Of a stretch of 64,000 nt of DNA, positions 48,506 to 56,779 are shown in pieces. The notes beneath the pieces were generated by a model. That model searched no databases. It was not told the origin of the DNA and saw nothing but the letters and a program-made list of their open reading frames with translations. Position 1 is the stretch's first letter. Every line of letters starts with the position of its first letter. A program made the position numbers and the translations under genes. Source of the DNA: Pseudomonas sp. AB6 (GTDB taxonomy: Bacteria > Pseudomonadota > Gammaproteobacteria > Pseudomonadales > Pseudomonadaceae); assembly GCF_034314105.1 (NCBI RefSeq), contig NZ_JAVIWJ010000001.1:188501-252500 (forward strand), read 5' to 3'.

Positions 48506-51052
48506 ATGGAATGGTACACGCTTAACAGTAAACGATTCATCGCAAACCCGGTTGCAGAGAGTGCATGGATTAAGCTAAGTGGTCTTCGTATTGGCATTGC
48601 CATGGCGTTAACGACTCCTGTAATCGCTGCCGCCGATCAACCCGCTTCCGTCACCTTCAACACCGCCTTTATTCAGGGTACTAACGAGCCGGCGGATCTT
48701 GACGCGTTTCTACGCGGGAACAGCGTATTGCCCGGTACTTACAGCATCGACGTTTATGTCAATCGCACCTTGGCCGGGCGTCGTGATATCGGCTTTTTGC
48801 AAAGCCCCACGTCCAAGCGGGTCGAGCCATGTCTGACGCTGGACATGCTTCAAAGTTTTGGTCTTGATATTGACCGTTTGCAGCAGCCTGCAACGCTTGG
48901 ACGCGACAGCCTGCCCGCGACATGTTTCGATCTGCCAGCTCACGTCGAGTTTGCCCGTGTCGAGTACCAACCCAATAATCTTCGCTTGTCTATCAGCGTG
49001 CCACAGGCTGCGATGGCGCGCAGCGCTCGGGGTTACGTGGCGCCAGAACTGTGGGACGAAGGCGAAACAGCGGGGTTTATCAATTACAACTTCAGTGCTG
49101 TGCGTCGGCACAATCAGCAAGAGCAAAATGATCAATACTATTTGGGGCTGCGCAATGGTTTTAATCTAGGTGCCTGGCGCCTGCGTAATGAATCCTCGTT
49201 GACGTATGGCGGTAATAAGCCTTACCAATTCACCACTAATCGCACCTATGCCCAGCGTGACCTGACGGCACTTAGAAGCCAGCTCACCCTCGGTGAGGTG
49301 TATTCCAATTCATTAATTTTCAACAGCGTGCGTTTTAGAGGCGCCGAGATTGGTTCGGATGATGGCATGTTGCCTGACAGTGAGCGGGTATATGCTCCGA
49401 CCATTCGCGGTATTGCCCAGACCAATGCCACGGTGGAAGTCCGCCAAAACGGTTATTTGCTGTACAGCAACACCGTTTCTCCCGGCCCGTTCGAAATCAA
49501 TGACATTTACCCCAGCGGCTCCAATGGCGATCTGTTGGTAACTGTCGTCGAAGCGAACGGAACTACGCGTTCATACACTCAGACGTTTGCATCGCTACCC
49601 GTCATGGTGCCGCAGGGAGCATTGCGCTACAGCTTCGCGCTCGGGCAATACGACAGCAACAGTGACTATCAGGCGACCCCCGCTTTCACCACGGGTACGC
49701 TGGTTTACGGTGTGTCCGAGCGGCTAACAGGTTTTGGCGGTGTGCAATGGGCGCAGGATTATCAGGCGGCCAATCTCGGTGCCGGTATCAACTCACCCAT
49801 GGGTGCTTTTTCTGCGGACCTCACTCAGTCCGTCAGTGCGCAGCGCGAGCAATCTCAACAAGGGCGGAGCCTGCGCCTGCGTTACGCCAACACCCTTGAT
49901 ATGACCCGCACCACCCTTGCCGTCGCGGGATATCGTTATTCCACAGACCAATTTCGTACGCTGGAAGACCATGTTAATGAACAGGCCGAGCGTATCGGTC
50001 AAACCGGGGTCGGTCGGGCAAAAGACCGCCTTGAACTCAACATCAGTCAGTCATTGCCTGCACTGTCGGGTTCGTTAAGTCTCACAGCCAGCGATCAGCG
50101 TTACTGGAATCTACCGGGTAACACGCGCCAGCTTTTCTTGTCGTACAACGCTGCTTGGAAAACCATCAGCTATAGCCTGTCGATTGAGCGTAATCAGCAG
50201 ATGAATGCAGATGGACAAGCGGGTACCGACCATCGCCTCTCAGTAGGGCTAACAGTGCCACTGGGGTCAAGCTCGAAATCGTCCAGGGCTTCGTTCAATC
50301 TGGTACGCGACAGCGGCGGCGATTACAACGCCCAAGCGGGGCTCAACGGCCAAGTGCTAGACGACAGAAATACCTTTTACTCGGTCCAGGCCGGACAAGA
50401 CCGTAGTGCCGGTTCGTTTGGTTCGGGGAAACTTACGACCACGAAGCCGTACGGTCGTTTCGAAGCGGGGTATAGCCAAGGTCGTAATTACGATGCGATA
50501 AGCCTGGGTGCCTCCGGGTCATTGGTCGGACATAGTGGCGGGATTAACTTCGGGCAACCCTTGGGTGAAACCTTTGCGCTGGTTGAGGTGCCACAGATCA
50601 GCGGCGCGAAGCTGACCAACTACAACAACGTCGAAACATCGGCCAATGGTTATGCAGTGTTGCCTTATGCCCAGCCCTATCGCACTAATTGGGTCGCACT
50701 CGATACGCGGCAGTTAGGAGCCGACATTGATGTTGAAGACGCTATCGTTCAGGTAGTGCCCAGGCGCGGTGCTGTAAGTGTTGTGCATTTCAACGCATCG
50801 ATAGGACGTCGTATTCAATTTGAGTTAGTGCGCGTGGATGGCAGCAAAGTGCCGCTGGGCGCCAGTGTGGAAGACGAACATGGAAAGTCGTTGGCAGTGG
50901 TCGATCCCACGAGTCGTGCGCTGGTGTTGAGTGATCAGGACATAGGTGTGCTGCGAGTTAAGTGGTCCGATCAAAGCTGCCAGGCGTCCTACCGCTTGCC
51001 GCCTAAAGATCCGGTCCGCGCCTATGAGCGATTGAAGGTCACTTGCCAATGA
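48506..51052 (+). CDS. Outer-membrane pilus usher (FimD type)
   Basis: An 848-residue assembly platform. Signal region up to about residue 44 (ALTTPVIAAADQ), N-terminal domain VTFNTAFIQGTNEPADLDAFLRGNSVLPGTYSIDVYVN, 24-strand barrel with plug (about 150-640; TVEVRQNGYLLYSNTVSPGPFEINDIYPSGSNGDLLVTVVEANG is the hallmark), and C-terminal domains with paired cysteines ending LKVTCQ. It follows a 128-base gap after the first chaperone. Its stop codon overlaps the next start (ATGA). Full-length and apparently intact. Confidence 0.96.
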   Translation: MEWYTLNSKRFIANPVAESAWIKLSGLRIGIAMALTTPVIAAADQPASVTFNTAFIQGTNEPADLDAFLRGNSVLPGTYSIDVYVNRTLAGRRDIGFLQSPTSKRVEPCLTLDMLQSFGLDIDRLQQPATLGRDSLPATCFDLPAHVEFARVEYQPNNLRLSISVPQAAMARSARGYVAPELWDEGETAGFINYNFSAVRRHNQQEQNDQYYLGLRNGFNLGAWRLRNESSLTYGGNKPYQFTTNRTYAQRDLTALRSQLTLGEVYSNSLIFNSVRFRGAEIGSDDGMLPDSERVYAPTIRGIAQTNATVEVRQNGYLLYSNTVSPGPFEINDIYPSGSNGDLLVTVVEANGTTRSYTQTFASLPVMVPQGALRYSFALGQYDSNSDYQATPAFTTGTLVYGVSERLTGFGGVQWAQDYQAANLGAGINSPMGAFSADLTQSVSAQREQSQQGRSLRLRYANTLDMTRTTLAVAGYRYSTDQFRTLEDHVNEQAERIGQTGVGRAKDRLELNISQSLPALSGSLSLTASDQRYWNLPGNTRQLFLSYNAAWKTISYSLSIERNQQMNADGQAGTDHRLSVGLTVPLGSSSKSSRASFNLVRDSGGDYNAQAGLNGQVLDDRNTFYSVQAGQDRSAGSFGSGKLTTTKPYGRFEAGYSQGRNYDAISLGASGSLVGHSGGINFGQPLGETFALVEVPQISGAKLTNYNNVETSANGYAVLPYAQPYRTNWVALDTRQLGADIDVEDAIVQVVPRRGAVSVVHFNASIGRRIQFELVRVDGSKVPLGASVEDEHGKSLAVVDPTSRALVLSDQDIGVLRVKWSDQSCQASYRLPPKDPVRAYERLKVTCQ

Positions 51053-51840
51053 TTCGGCTGGGAATTTTAGGGTGGTTGGCGGTGGGCCTTTTGCTGAACG
51101 TTCCTGGTGCGCAGGCCGCCGTATCTTTGAGCGGAACACGATTGATCTTCGACGGCAACTTTCGTGAAGTGAGCATTGAAGTCGTTAATCGCAGCAATCA
51201 TGAAGTGCTGCTGCAGGCGTGGCTCAGCGATGCTGAAGACATTGACGCCGATCAGTCTAACGACCTGCCTTTTGCCGTAACGCCACACTTGTCGCAACTG
51301 TCGGCCAACCGCAAGCAGGCATTGCGTCTTCTGTATGAAGGTGTTGGCAGGCCGCTGCAGCGTGAGTCATTGCTGCATTTGTACGTGATGGAAATCCCCC
51401 GGCGGGCGGCGGGTGAAAACCAGCTGAGCATTGCGATTCGCCAACGCATCAACGTGTTTTATCGACCTCCGGGCTTGTCTGGCGACCCTGCGCAAACTGC
51501 CGAAGCGTTGCTGTGGAGTGTGATGCGTGATGAAGAGGGCGCGAGCTTTCTGCGGGTCAGTAATCCCACTGCCTACCATGCCTCACTACAGCACGTGCAA
51601 CTCGATGGCGCGAATGGGAAACATCTCGTCAGCGATTACCAATTGCTACCACCGGGGGTGACCCTCAGCTTGCCACTGGGTGCTGTCGCACCTGGCAATC
51701 CAGGGTGGCATCACTTGTCCTTCAAGGCACTCACCGACTATGGCGGTCCGCGCTACTACAGCGCTGAGGTTGAAGAGCGTTTGCCGTTCAACGCTCGTTT
51801 GCGGCCGACCGCCGCATTTATCAAGGACGTACAACCATGA
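51049..51840 (+). CDS. Periplasmic pilus chaperone, second copy
   Basis: A 263-residue PapD-like chaperone. Signal peptide MIRLGILGWLAVGLLLNVPGAQA; the conserved arginine lies in LSGTRLIFDGNFREVSIEVVN and the lysine position in IRQRINVFYRPPGL is asparagine, different from the first copy, which has lysine there. It is coupled by ATGA to the usher before and the adhesin after, which suggests that it is dedicated to the tip protein. Two chaperones with one usher are also known from the P. aeruginosa CupB locus. Confidence 0.93.
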   Translation: MIRLGILGWLAVGLLLNVPGAQAAVSLSGTRLIFDGNFREVSIEVVNRSNHEVLLQAWLSDAEDIDADQSNDLPFAVTPHLSQLSANRKQALRLLYEGVGRPLQRESLLHLYVMEIPRRAAGENQLSIAIRQRINVFYRPPGLSGDPAQTAEALLWSVMRDEEGASFLRVSNPTAYHASLQHVQLDGANGKHLVSDYQLLPPGVTLSLPLGAVAPGNPGWHHLSFKALTDYGGPRYYSAEVEERLPFNARLRPTAAFIKDVQP

Positions 51841-52829
51841 CCCACATCTGCTGCATTCGCTCCCTAATCTCGGCGCTGTTACTGTTCACTCCGGTAACCA
51901 GTTTTGCGTTGGTATGCAAAGACAAGGGGACCGGATCTTCCGTAATTCAAGCTGATCTGGGTAGCACCGTTGCTATACCCGCGTCAGCTCCTGAAGGCAC
52001 TGTTGTCTGGCGCTCGGATCAGTTCAATGTTCAGGTTGAGTGCTTCAAGGATGGTTTGCAGGCGCAACAGGAAGAAGTGTTCGTTTACCTTAACCCGGAC
52101 AACAGGTTAGTAGGGCAAGGTATCAGGGTTGGACTGACCTTTAATGGCGTCGATTATCTTCAAAGCAGTGGTCGGATTGGCACCGGACAAAGCCTGCCAG
52201 TGTGCAATGAAGGGGCGTCGAATATCGATGCCTGTCCGCGTATAAACTTCAACTTGGCCTTATCGGTGTTCATAGAGAAATCTGGTCCTACGCCGCCTTC
52301 GGGTGTGGCCAGTCAGTTGCAGGATTACCGACTGCTGCAACTGGACAGCGCGGAGGGGCTGAATCCTCTGCCTGGTTATAACCTCAGCTACGTTATTAAC
52401 AACCTTAGTGGCCTGCGGTTTGTTGCCTGTGATGCTGAGTTGCAGGTGATTCCTGAGACTGTCGAGTTTGGCGCAATAGGTATTCAGCAGGTAGCTGTGG
52501 GCCGGGTGATTGATCGGCGCCCGTTTTCTTTGATGACCAACCGTACCTGTGACACGCCTTTCAGCCTCGGTGCGCAGTTCAAACCGGTATCGGGCATCAT
52601 ATCGGGCGACTTTCTGGTTCCGGTAGCCAACGACGGCGTTGGCATTCGCATTGTCAACTCCGGCAACGGCGCCACGCTGCCTTATAACCAGCCTTTCCAT
52701 TTGGCCGATCTGTTGGGGAATGACTCGTCCGCCAAAGCTGATTTCGACGCTGAACTTGTTTGGCAAACCCCCAACCCCAAAGCGGGTGCATTCGAGGCCG
52801 AAGTCATCATCGACCTGTTTTACAAATAG
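51837..52829 (+). CDS. Pilus tip adhesin / minor fimbrial protein
   Basis: A 330-residue two-domain secreted protein. Signal peptide to about residue 24 (LISALLLFTPVTSFA), N-terminal domain about 25-190 with several cysteines (LVCKDKG, VECFKDG, PVCNEG, DACPR), then a pilin domain about 195-330 (VACDAELQVIPETVEFGAIGIQQVAVG, TCDTPFSLGAQF) that ends AEVIIDLFYK. The double-domain form and terminal gene position are typical of tip adhesins. The ligand is unknown. ATGA overlap with the second chaperone. Confidence 0.88.
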   Translation: MTHICCIRSLISALLLFTPVTSFALVCKDKGTGSSVIQADLGSTVAIPASAPEGTVVWRSDQFNVQVECFKDGLQAQQEEVFVYLNPDNRLVGQGIRVGLTFNGVDYLQSSGRIGTGQSLPVCNEGASNIDACPRINFNLALSVFIEKSGPTPPSGVASQLQDYRLLQLDSAEGLNPLPGYNLSYVINNLSGLRFVACDAELQVIPETVEFGAIGIQQVAVGRVIDRRPFSLMTNRTCDTPFSLGAQFKPVSGIISGDFLVPVANDGVGIRIVNSGNGATLPYNQPFHLADLLGNDSSAKADFDAELVWQTPNPKAGAFEAEVIIDLFYK

Positions 52830-52947
52830 AAGGCGATGGGAGGTCGGAGGCGGTGCCGGCAGGCCGTCCAGGATTCAGGTATGCTGCGCGGCCTTGGGTG
52901 ACCGCCCATCATCGCCCTACGACAGACTCGATACTTTTGGAGCTTCC

Positions 52948-53184
52948 ATGACTACCCCCGAACACACGCCAGCTCCTGAAGCCGTCGCCGAACAGGGCGC
53001 CGAGATCGTTGCAGGTAAAAAAACTGCGATCATTCCGGACTTCAAGTTTTCGTTCAAAGCTGCTGAATTCACGCCAGTGAAGACCTTGGAAGAGCCGTAT
53101 TACAAGAAGTCCGGCAAAGCCAGCCACAACAAGATCCCGGGCGCCGCGCCGCATGGCACTCGCAAGTCCATGGGTAAGCGCTGA
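52948..53184 (+). CDS. Small conserved hypothetical protein
   Basis: A 78-residue protein, MTTPEHTPAPEAVAEQGAEI..., with an acidic, alanine-rich N-terminal half and a strongly basic C-terminus (KKSGKASHNKIPGAAPHGTRKSMGKR, given in parts: ASHNKIPG and GTRKSMGKR). No signal peptide. Predicted partly disordered; the basic tail could bind nucleic acid. The open frame runs 103 codons further upstream through the adhesin gene; the ATG at 52948 with GGAGC before it is the sensible start. It probably has its own promoter in the 118-base gap and marks the end of the pilus locus. Confidence 0.75.
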   Translation: MTTPEHTPAPEAVAEQGAEIVAGKKTAIIPDFKFSFKAAEFTPVKTLEEPYYKKSGKASHNKIPGAAPHGTRKSMGKR

Positions 53185-53205
53185 TTCCTGACCTTGTAGT
53201 TACGC

Positions 53206-54168
53206 TTATGCATTTTGTTGAAAGCGTTCGCGGTACTGGGTAGGGGTTACCCCAAGTCGCTGGCTGAAAATCAGGCGCATGCGGCTGGCACTGCCAAATC
53301 CGCAATGATAGGCCACGGCCTTGATCGCCAATTGGCTGCCTTCGAGTAAATGACGCGCGGCGTCGATCCGCGCCCGTTGCACGAATTCAGCCGGGGTCAC
53401 TTTCGCGTCTCGGGCGAAGATTCGCGCAAAACTTCGCGGACTCATCGCAACCACTTGTGCCAGCCGCTCCACAGAGAACGGCTCGGCGATGTGTTCCATG
53501 ACGTAGCGCTGGATTTTTGCCACCGGCGAACCTTCATTGTCGGGCGCTGTCAGGTAGGGGCTGAACTGCGATTGTCCCCCTTGACGCTGCACCACCACCA
53601 ACAAGCGCTTGGCTACCGCCAATGCCACCGCTGCCCCGTGGTCTTCCGAGACTAATGCCAAAGCCATGTCGATTCCGGCAGTAACCCCTGCGCAGGTCAT
53701 GAGCGCACCATCGCGCACATAAATTCGGTCAGGCTCAACCCGCGCCAGAGGAAATTGCTCGGCCAGTTGGCGTGCATGGCTCCAATGAGTGGCGGCCTGT
53801 TTGCCATCAAGCAGCCCGGCATGTCCCAAAATAAACGCTCCGGTGCAAATAGACCCATAGCGCCCAGCGAGCGGCGCCGCTTTACGCAACCACTTGGTTA
53901 TCGCAGGCTGAGGCATGCTTTCAGGCAACAGCGGGCCTCCGGGCACCAGCACCACGTCAAATTGATGAGGGGCGTCTTCAATAGCGACCTCGGCACCCAG
54001 CGGCATGCTGTTGGACGCCATGATCGGATAGGAAGCGGTGCCGATCGTAATGATGCGATAGCCGTTAGCCGCAGGTACAAAACGGTTAGCCTCAGCAAAC
54101 ACATCTAATGGTCCCGCGACATCTAATGACTGGACGCCGGGAAAGATCACAATCGCCACACTTTTCAT
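53206..54168 (-). CDS. GlxA-family transcriptional regulator (DJ-1/PfpI plus AraC HTH)
   Basis: A 320-residue regulator. N-terminal class I glutamine amidotransferase-like domain (about 1-180) with FDVVLVPGG and GSICTGAFILGHAGLLDGKQAATHW, which retains the nucleophile-position cysteine; C-terminal AraC double HTH (about 215-315, FSVERLAQVVAMSPRSFARIFARD and AIKAVAYHCGFGSASRMRLIFSQRLGVTPTQYR). Relatives such as GbdR, CdhR and ArgR regulate amine or amino-acid use in Pseudomonas; the inducer here cannot be inferred. It is convergent with the small hypothetical gene and has no clear target gene alongside. Confidence 0.9.
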   Translation of the reverse strand: MKSVAIVIFPGVQSLDVAGPLDVFAEANRFVPAANGYRIITIGTASYPIMASNSMPLGAEVAIEDAPHQFDVVLVPGGPLLPESMPQPAITKWLRKAAPLAGRYGSICTGAFILGHAGLLDGKQAATHWSHARQLAEQFPLARVEPDRIYVRDGALMTCAGVTAGIDMALALVSEDHGAAVALAVAKRLLVVVQRQGGQSQFSPYLTAPDNEGSPVAKIQRYVMEHIAEPFSVERLAQVVAMSPRSFARIFARDAKVTPAEFVQRARIDAARHLLEGSQLAIKAVAYHCGFGSASRMRLIFSQRLGVTPTQYRERFQQNA

Positions 54169-54178
54169 TGATGGTCGT

Positions 54179-54937
54179 TCATGTGTTCCGTAAGGAAATA
54201 AAGGTGTAGTTCAGAGGTTCATGGGTTACGACCTGAGCTCCGGCTAACTGCAAGGTATCTATAATTTCCGGGCCCGACACGTGGAATGACCAGTTGGACT
54301 CGACGGATGATTGCGCAGACGTAGGAAAATCGGCAACTTCTTGCATGGCACCGGCGAAGGCAGTCATGTCCGGCAAATAGGCAGTGAAACCGTCGCCCTT
54401 GAGTGCGGCGGTGCGGATACCCAGCACATCGCAAATGGCGTTTTTAGCAGCAACCTCATCGTGATCGGCTAGCCGCGATTGTTCGATGAGTGCCATCAGA
54501 TGAGCGTCGACCACCGCGTTTCCAAGGATGAGATCCGGTCCCTGTTCCCATGCGTTAGGCGGACAATCCTTGCTCTCGGGTTTTAGAGGGATATGCGGGT
54601 TGATCTCCATTGGGTAAATTCGGCAGACCAGAGGACGACGCTCATAAATACGGCACATATTTTCTGCGTCAAGATTCCGGCAAGGTCCGACGTTATAAGC
54701 GGCGAACGTGATAGCAACATAAGCGGTCGCGCTGCCGCTGAGGACTTTGAGTGAACGGCGTTGTGCGTGGGTGCGTTGCACGGCTATTACGCCGTATCCA
54801 TCCTCAAGGAAAGCTTCGGCCAAGATGATCACCGTACCGCCATCGGCCGTCCACTGTCCGGCCTCGAGTAATGTCAGCGGGACGTGATGGTCGTTGCAGC
54901 ATTTTCCGCAACCTACGCAGGCAAACTGAGTCTTCAT
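54179..54937 (-). CDS. YkgJ family cysteine-cluster protein
   Basis: A 252-residue soluble protein with the zinc or iron-sulfur binding pattern CVGCGKCC (residues about 8-15) and later cysteines in GPCRNLDAENMCRIYERRPLVCRIYPMEI. That arrangement defines the YkgJ/FliB-like cysteine-cluster family. The activity is unknown. Start chosen at MKTQFACVGCG; the 20 upstream codons of the frame have no family counterpart. It lies 10 bases upstream of the GlxA-type gene on the same strand, but they need not act together. Confidence 0.85.
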   Translation of the reverse strand: MKTQFACVGCGKCCNDHHVPLTLLEAGQWTADGGTVIILAEAFLEDGYGVIAVQRTHAQRRSLKVLSGSATAYVAITFAAYNVGPCRNLDAENMCRIYERRPLVCRIYPMEINPHIPLKPESKDCPPNAWEQGPDLILGNAVVDAHLMALIEQSRLADHDEVAAKNAICDVLGIRTAALKGDGFTAYLPDMTAFAGAMQEVADFPTSAQSSVESNWSFHVSGPEIIDTLQLAGAQVVTHEPLNYTFISLRNT

Positions 54938-55037
54938 CAAAGTAGAAAGCCCAAAAAATGCACGTTGTGACGGTGACAGATTTACCCGCATCGTCACTGC
55001 CGAGGCAGATTTTGAAGCAAGTTATAAGCCATTGATC

Positions 55038-55361
55038 TTACTTTTTCGCCGGGGTCAGCATTAAGTCCCACTCGGTCACCACCGCCGTTTTGCTTTGGCG
55101 CTGATAAAGGCACAGCTCGGTGCCGACTTTGTTTTTCATGTGTGGTTGTGGGTAGTGCCCTTTGAGCACAAGCGCGCTGTAACCGATGCTGTCGTCGAAT
55201 AGCGCTGCGGCGCCTGCGGGTTTTACGTCTTTTAGTTGGCTGGCCTTGACACAGCTAGCGATGACGGCGTTATCCAGATCTTTCCAGGCCTGATCGCTGG
55301 ATGCATTGGCTTGGCTGCCAATAACCGTAAGGCCTGTGAGCAATAGCGCGAATGCTTTCAT
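55038..55361 (-). CDS. Small periplasmic hypothetical protein
   Basis: A 107-residue protein with a signal peptide (MKAFALLLTGLTVIGSQANA) and a mature part of about 85 residues carrying two cysteines (ASCVKAS and TELCLYQRQ), which could form a disulfide. No family recognised. The good SD (AAGGAAATCGAC) supports the start. It stands alone between the YkgJ-type gene and cheV. Confidence 0.75.
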   Translation of the reverse strand: MKAFALLLTGLTVIGSQANASSDQAWKDLDNAVIASCVKASQLKDVKPAGAAALFDDSIGYSALVLKGHYPQPHMKNKVGTELCLYQRQSKTAVVTEWDLMLTPAKK

Positions 55362-55587
55362 GTCGATTTCCTTTTTGAGCAGTATCCATTGGATGCCAAA
55401 TTATGGCAGACAAGCTCGGTAGGAATTCGTCGTATAACGGCAATGCGTTGGACATAACGCATGCCAGATGTTTCATTCAGGCGTGAAGCGGCGTGATGGG
55501 TCTCCGGCACTTTGAGATCGACGCTGGCTGCGTCACGCAGACGAAACATGCGGCGGTGTTAGCGAGACTTCGTCTCAATAGGGTGAT

Positions 55588-56487
55588 TTAGATGCCTTGG
55601 GCCTCGACCGTTCGGGCCGCTTGAATCAAGCACTTGGTCAACTCGGGAGAAGAAAATTTAGTAAGCACTGCGTTTGCTCCGGCTGCACTTGCTTTTTCGC
55701 TGTTCATTTTGCTATCCAGGGAGGTGTGCAGAAGCACGTATAAGTCCTTGAAATCCGGTGTTTCGCGTAACGTTCTGGTAAAAGCGTAGCCATCCATCTC
55801 CGACATTTCAATGTCAGAAACCACCACATTAATCTGCTCGGCAGTGCCTTGCAGCTCAAGCAGTTGATCGATGGCCTCCTTGGCGCTGCGTGCCGTGTGG
55901 CAATGGACTCCCAGGGTGCGCAGTGTTATTAGCGATTGCTGCATGGCAACCTGACTGTCATCGACCAACAGGATATTCGCCTTAGACAAGACTCGCGCTT
56001 CTTCTTCGCTCAAGTGCACGGGTTCGTTGACGATTCTAGCCGGCGCGATGCCGTGAATAACTTTTTCGATATCCAGCACCTGTACCAGTACGCCGTCAAC
56101 CTGGGTTACGCCCGTGATAAACGATCTATTGCCCGAGCCGAAAGGCGGTGGGCGGATGTCGGTGGTCAAGCAGTGAACGATCTTGCTCACCGCCTGGACG
56201 TGCAGACCCTGCTTGGAACGGCTCACATCTGTGACGATCAGGCACCCACCCGATGGATCTACCAACGGTTGCTCACCGATTGCGCGGCTAAGATCGATCA
56301 CCGACAACGACGCCCCCCGCAGGATAGCGACGCCCTGAACGTGTGGATGGGATTCGGGTAAACGGGTCAGGGGAGGGCAAGGGATAATTTCGCTGACTTT
56401 GAGCAAATTGATTGCCATCATTTTGCCGCTGCGCAAGGTGAACAGCAGCAGCGATAGAGAATCTGCGCGGGCTTTATTCGAGGACAT
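55588..56487 (-). CDS. cheV: Chemotaxis protein CheV
   Basis: A 299-residue cytosolic adaptor: CheW-like domain (about 10-150, LLLFTLRSGKMMAINLLKVSEIIP, TGVTQVDGVLVQVLDIEKV) followed by a receiver domain (about 170-295; VDDS, phospho-acceptor D225 in VVVSDIEMSEMDG, K in NAVLTKFSS). It couples chemoreceptors to CheA and can be phosphorylated to dampen signalling. Pseudomonas has several CheV paralogues. No other che genes are near. Confidence 0.93.
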   Translation of the reverse strand: MSSNKARADSLSLLLFTLRSGKMMAINLLKVSEIIPCPPLTRLPESHPHVQGVAILRGASLSVIDLSRAIGEQPLVDPSGGCLIVTDVSRSKQGLHVQAVSKIVHCLTTDIRPPPFGSGNRSFITGVTQVDGVLVQVLDIEKVIHGIAPARIVNEPVHLSEEEARVLSKANILLVDDSQVAMQQSLITLRTLGVHCHTARSAKEAIDQLLELQGTAEQINVVVSDIEMSEMDGYAFTRTLRETPDFKDLYVLLHTSLDSKMNSEKASAAGANAVLTKFSSPELTKCLIQAARTVEAQGI

Positions 56488-56619
56488 ATCAACCTTCTGA
56501 AATTAAAGGCGTCGCTATACATGAGCGGCGAACAGCTTTCGATGTCGGGTTATCGACTTGCCTGAAGCAGGCTTGAGCCGCTTTTGTGCCTAAGATCATC
56601 GACCATTTGTAACATATGT

Positions 56620-56651
56620 AGTCATAAAGACATTTGTGAGTCTTTATGACT
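56620..56651. promoter_or_regulatory. Perfect 12-bp inverted repeat upstream of hmp
   Basis: AGTCATAAAGAC and GTCTTTATGACT are exact complements with an 8-base spacer (ATTTGTGA). No T-run follows on either strand and it lies well away from both gene ends, so an operator is more likely than a terminator. It is about 130 bases before the hmp start, a usual place for an enhancer-binding activator site. Confidence 0.65.
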
Positions 56652-56716
56652 TGTATTTGAGTGGGGTCAATTTGATATATATTTCCTAATATGTTGAATT
56701 ATAACGACTTAAAATA

Positions 56717-56732
56717 TGGCATGAAAACTGAT
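56717..56732 (+). promoter_or_regulatory. Candidate sigma-54 promoter of hmp
   Basis: TGGCATG-AAAA-CTGAT has a perfect -24 block, correct spacing and a weak -12 block (CTGA for TTGC). In P. aeruginosa and P. putida the flavohemoglobin gene is driven by the sigma-54 activator FhpR (literature). The weak -12 keeps confidence low. Confidence 0.35.
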
Positions 56733-56779
56733 GGGGCAAGGTACCTGTTATCAAGCCTTGCGGCTTAGGAGTCATCCCC

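Larger units (their letters stand above)
56488..56779. other. Divergent control region cheV / hmp
   Basis: No gene. It contains a perfect 12-bp inverted repeat AGTCATAAAGAC / GTCTTTATGACT (56620-56651) and, nearer to hmp, a -24-like element. The part next to hmp is strongly AT-rich (about 56690-56715). Confidence 0.6.
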
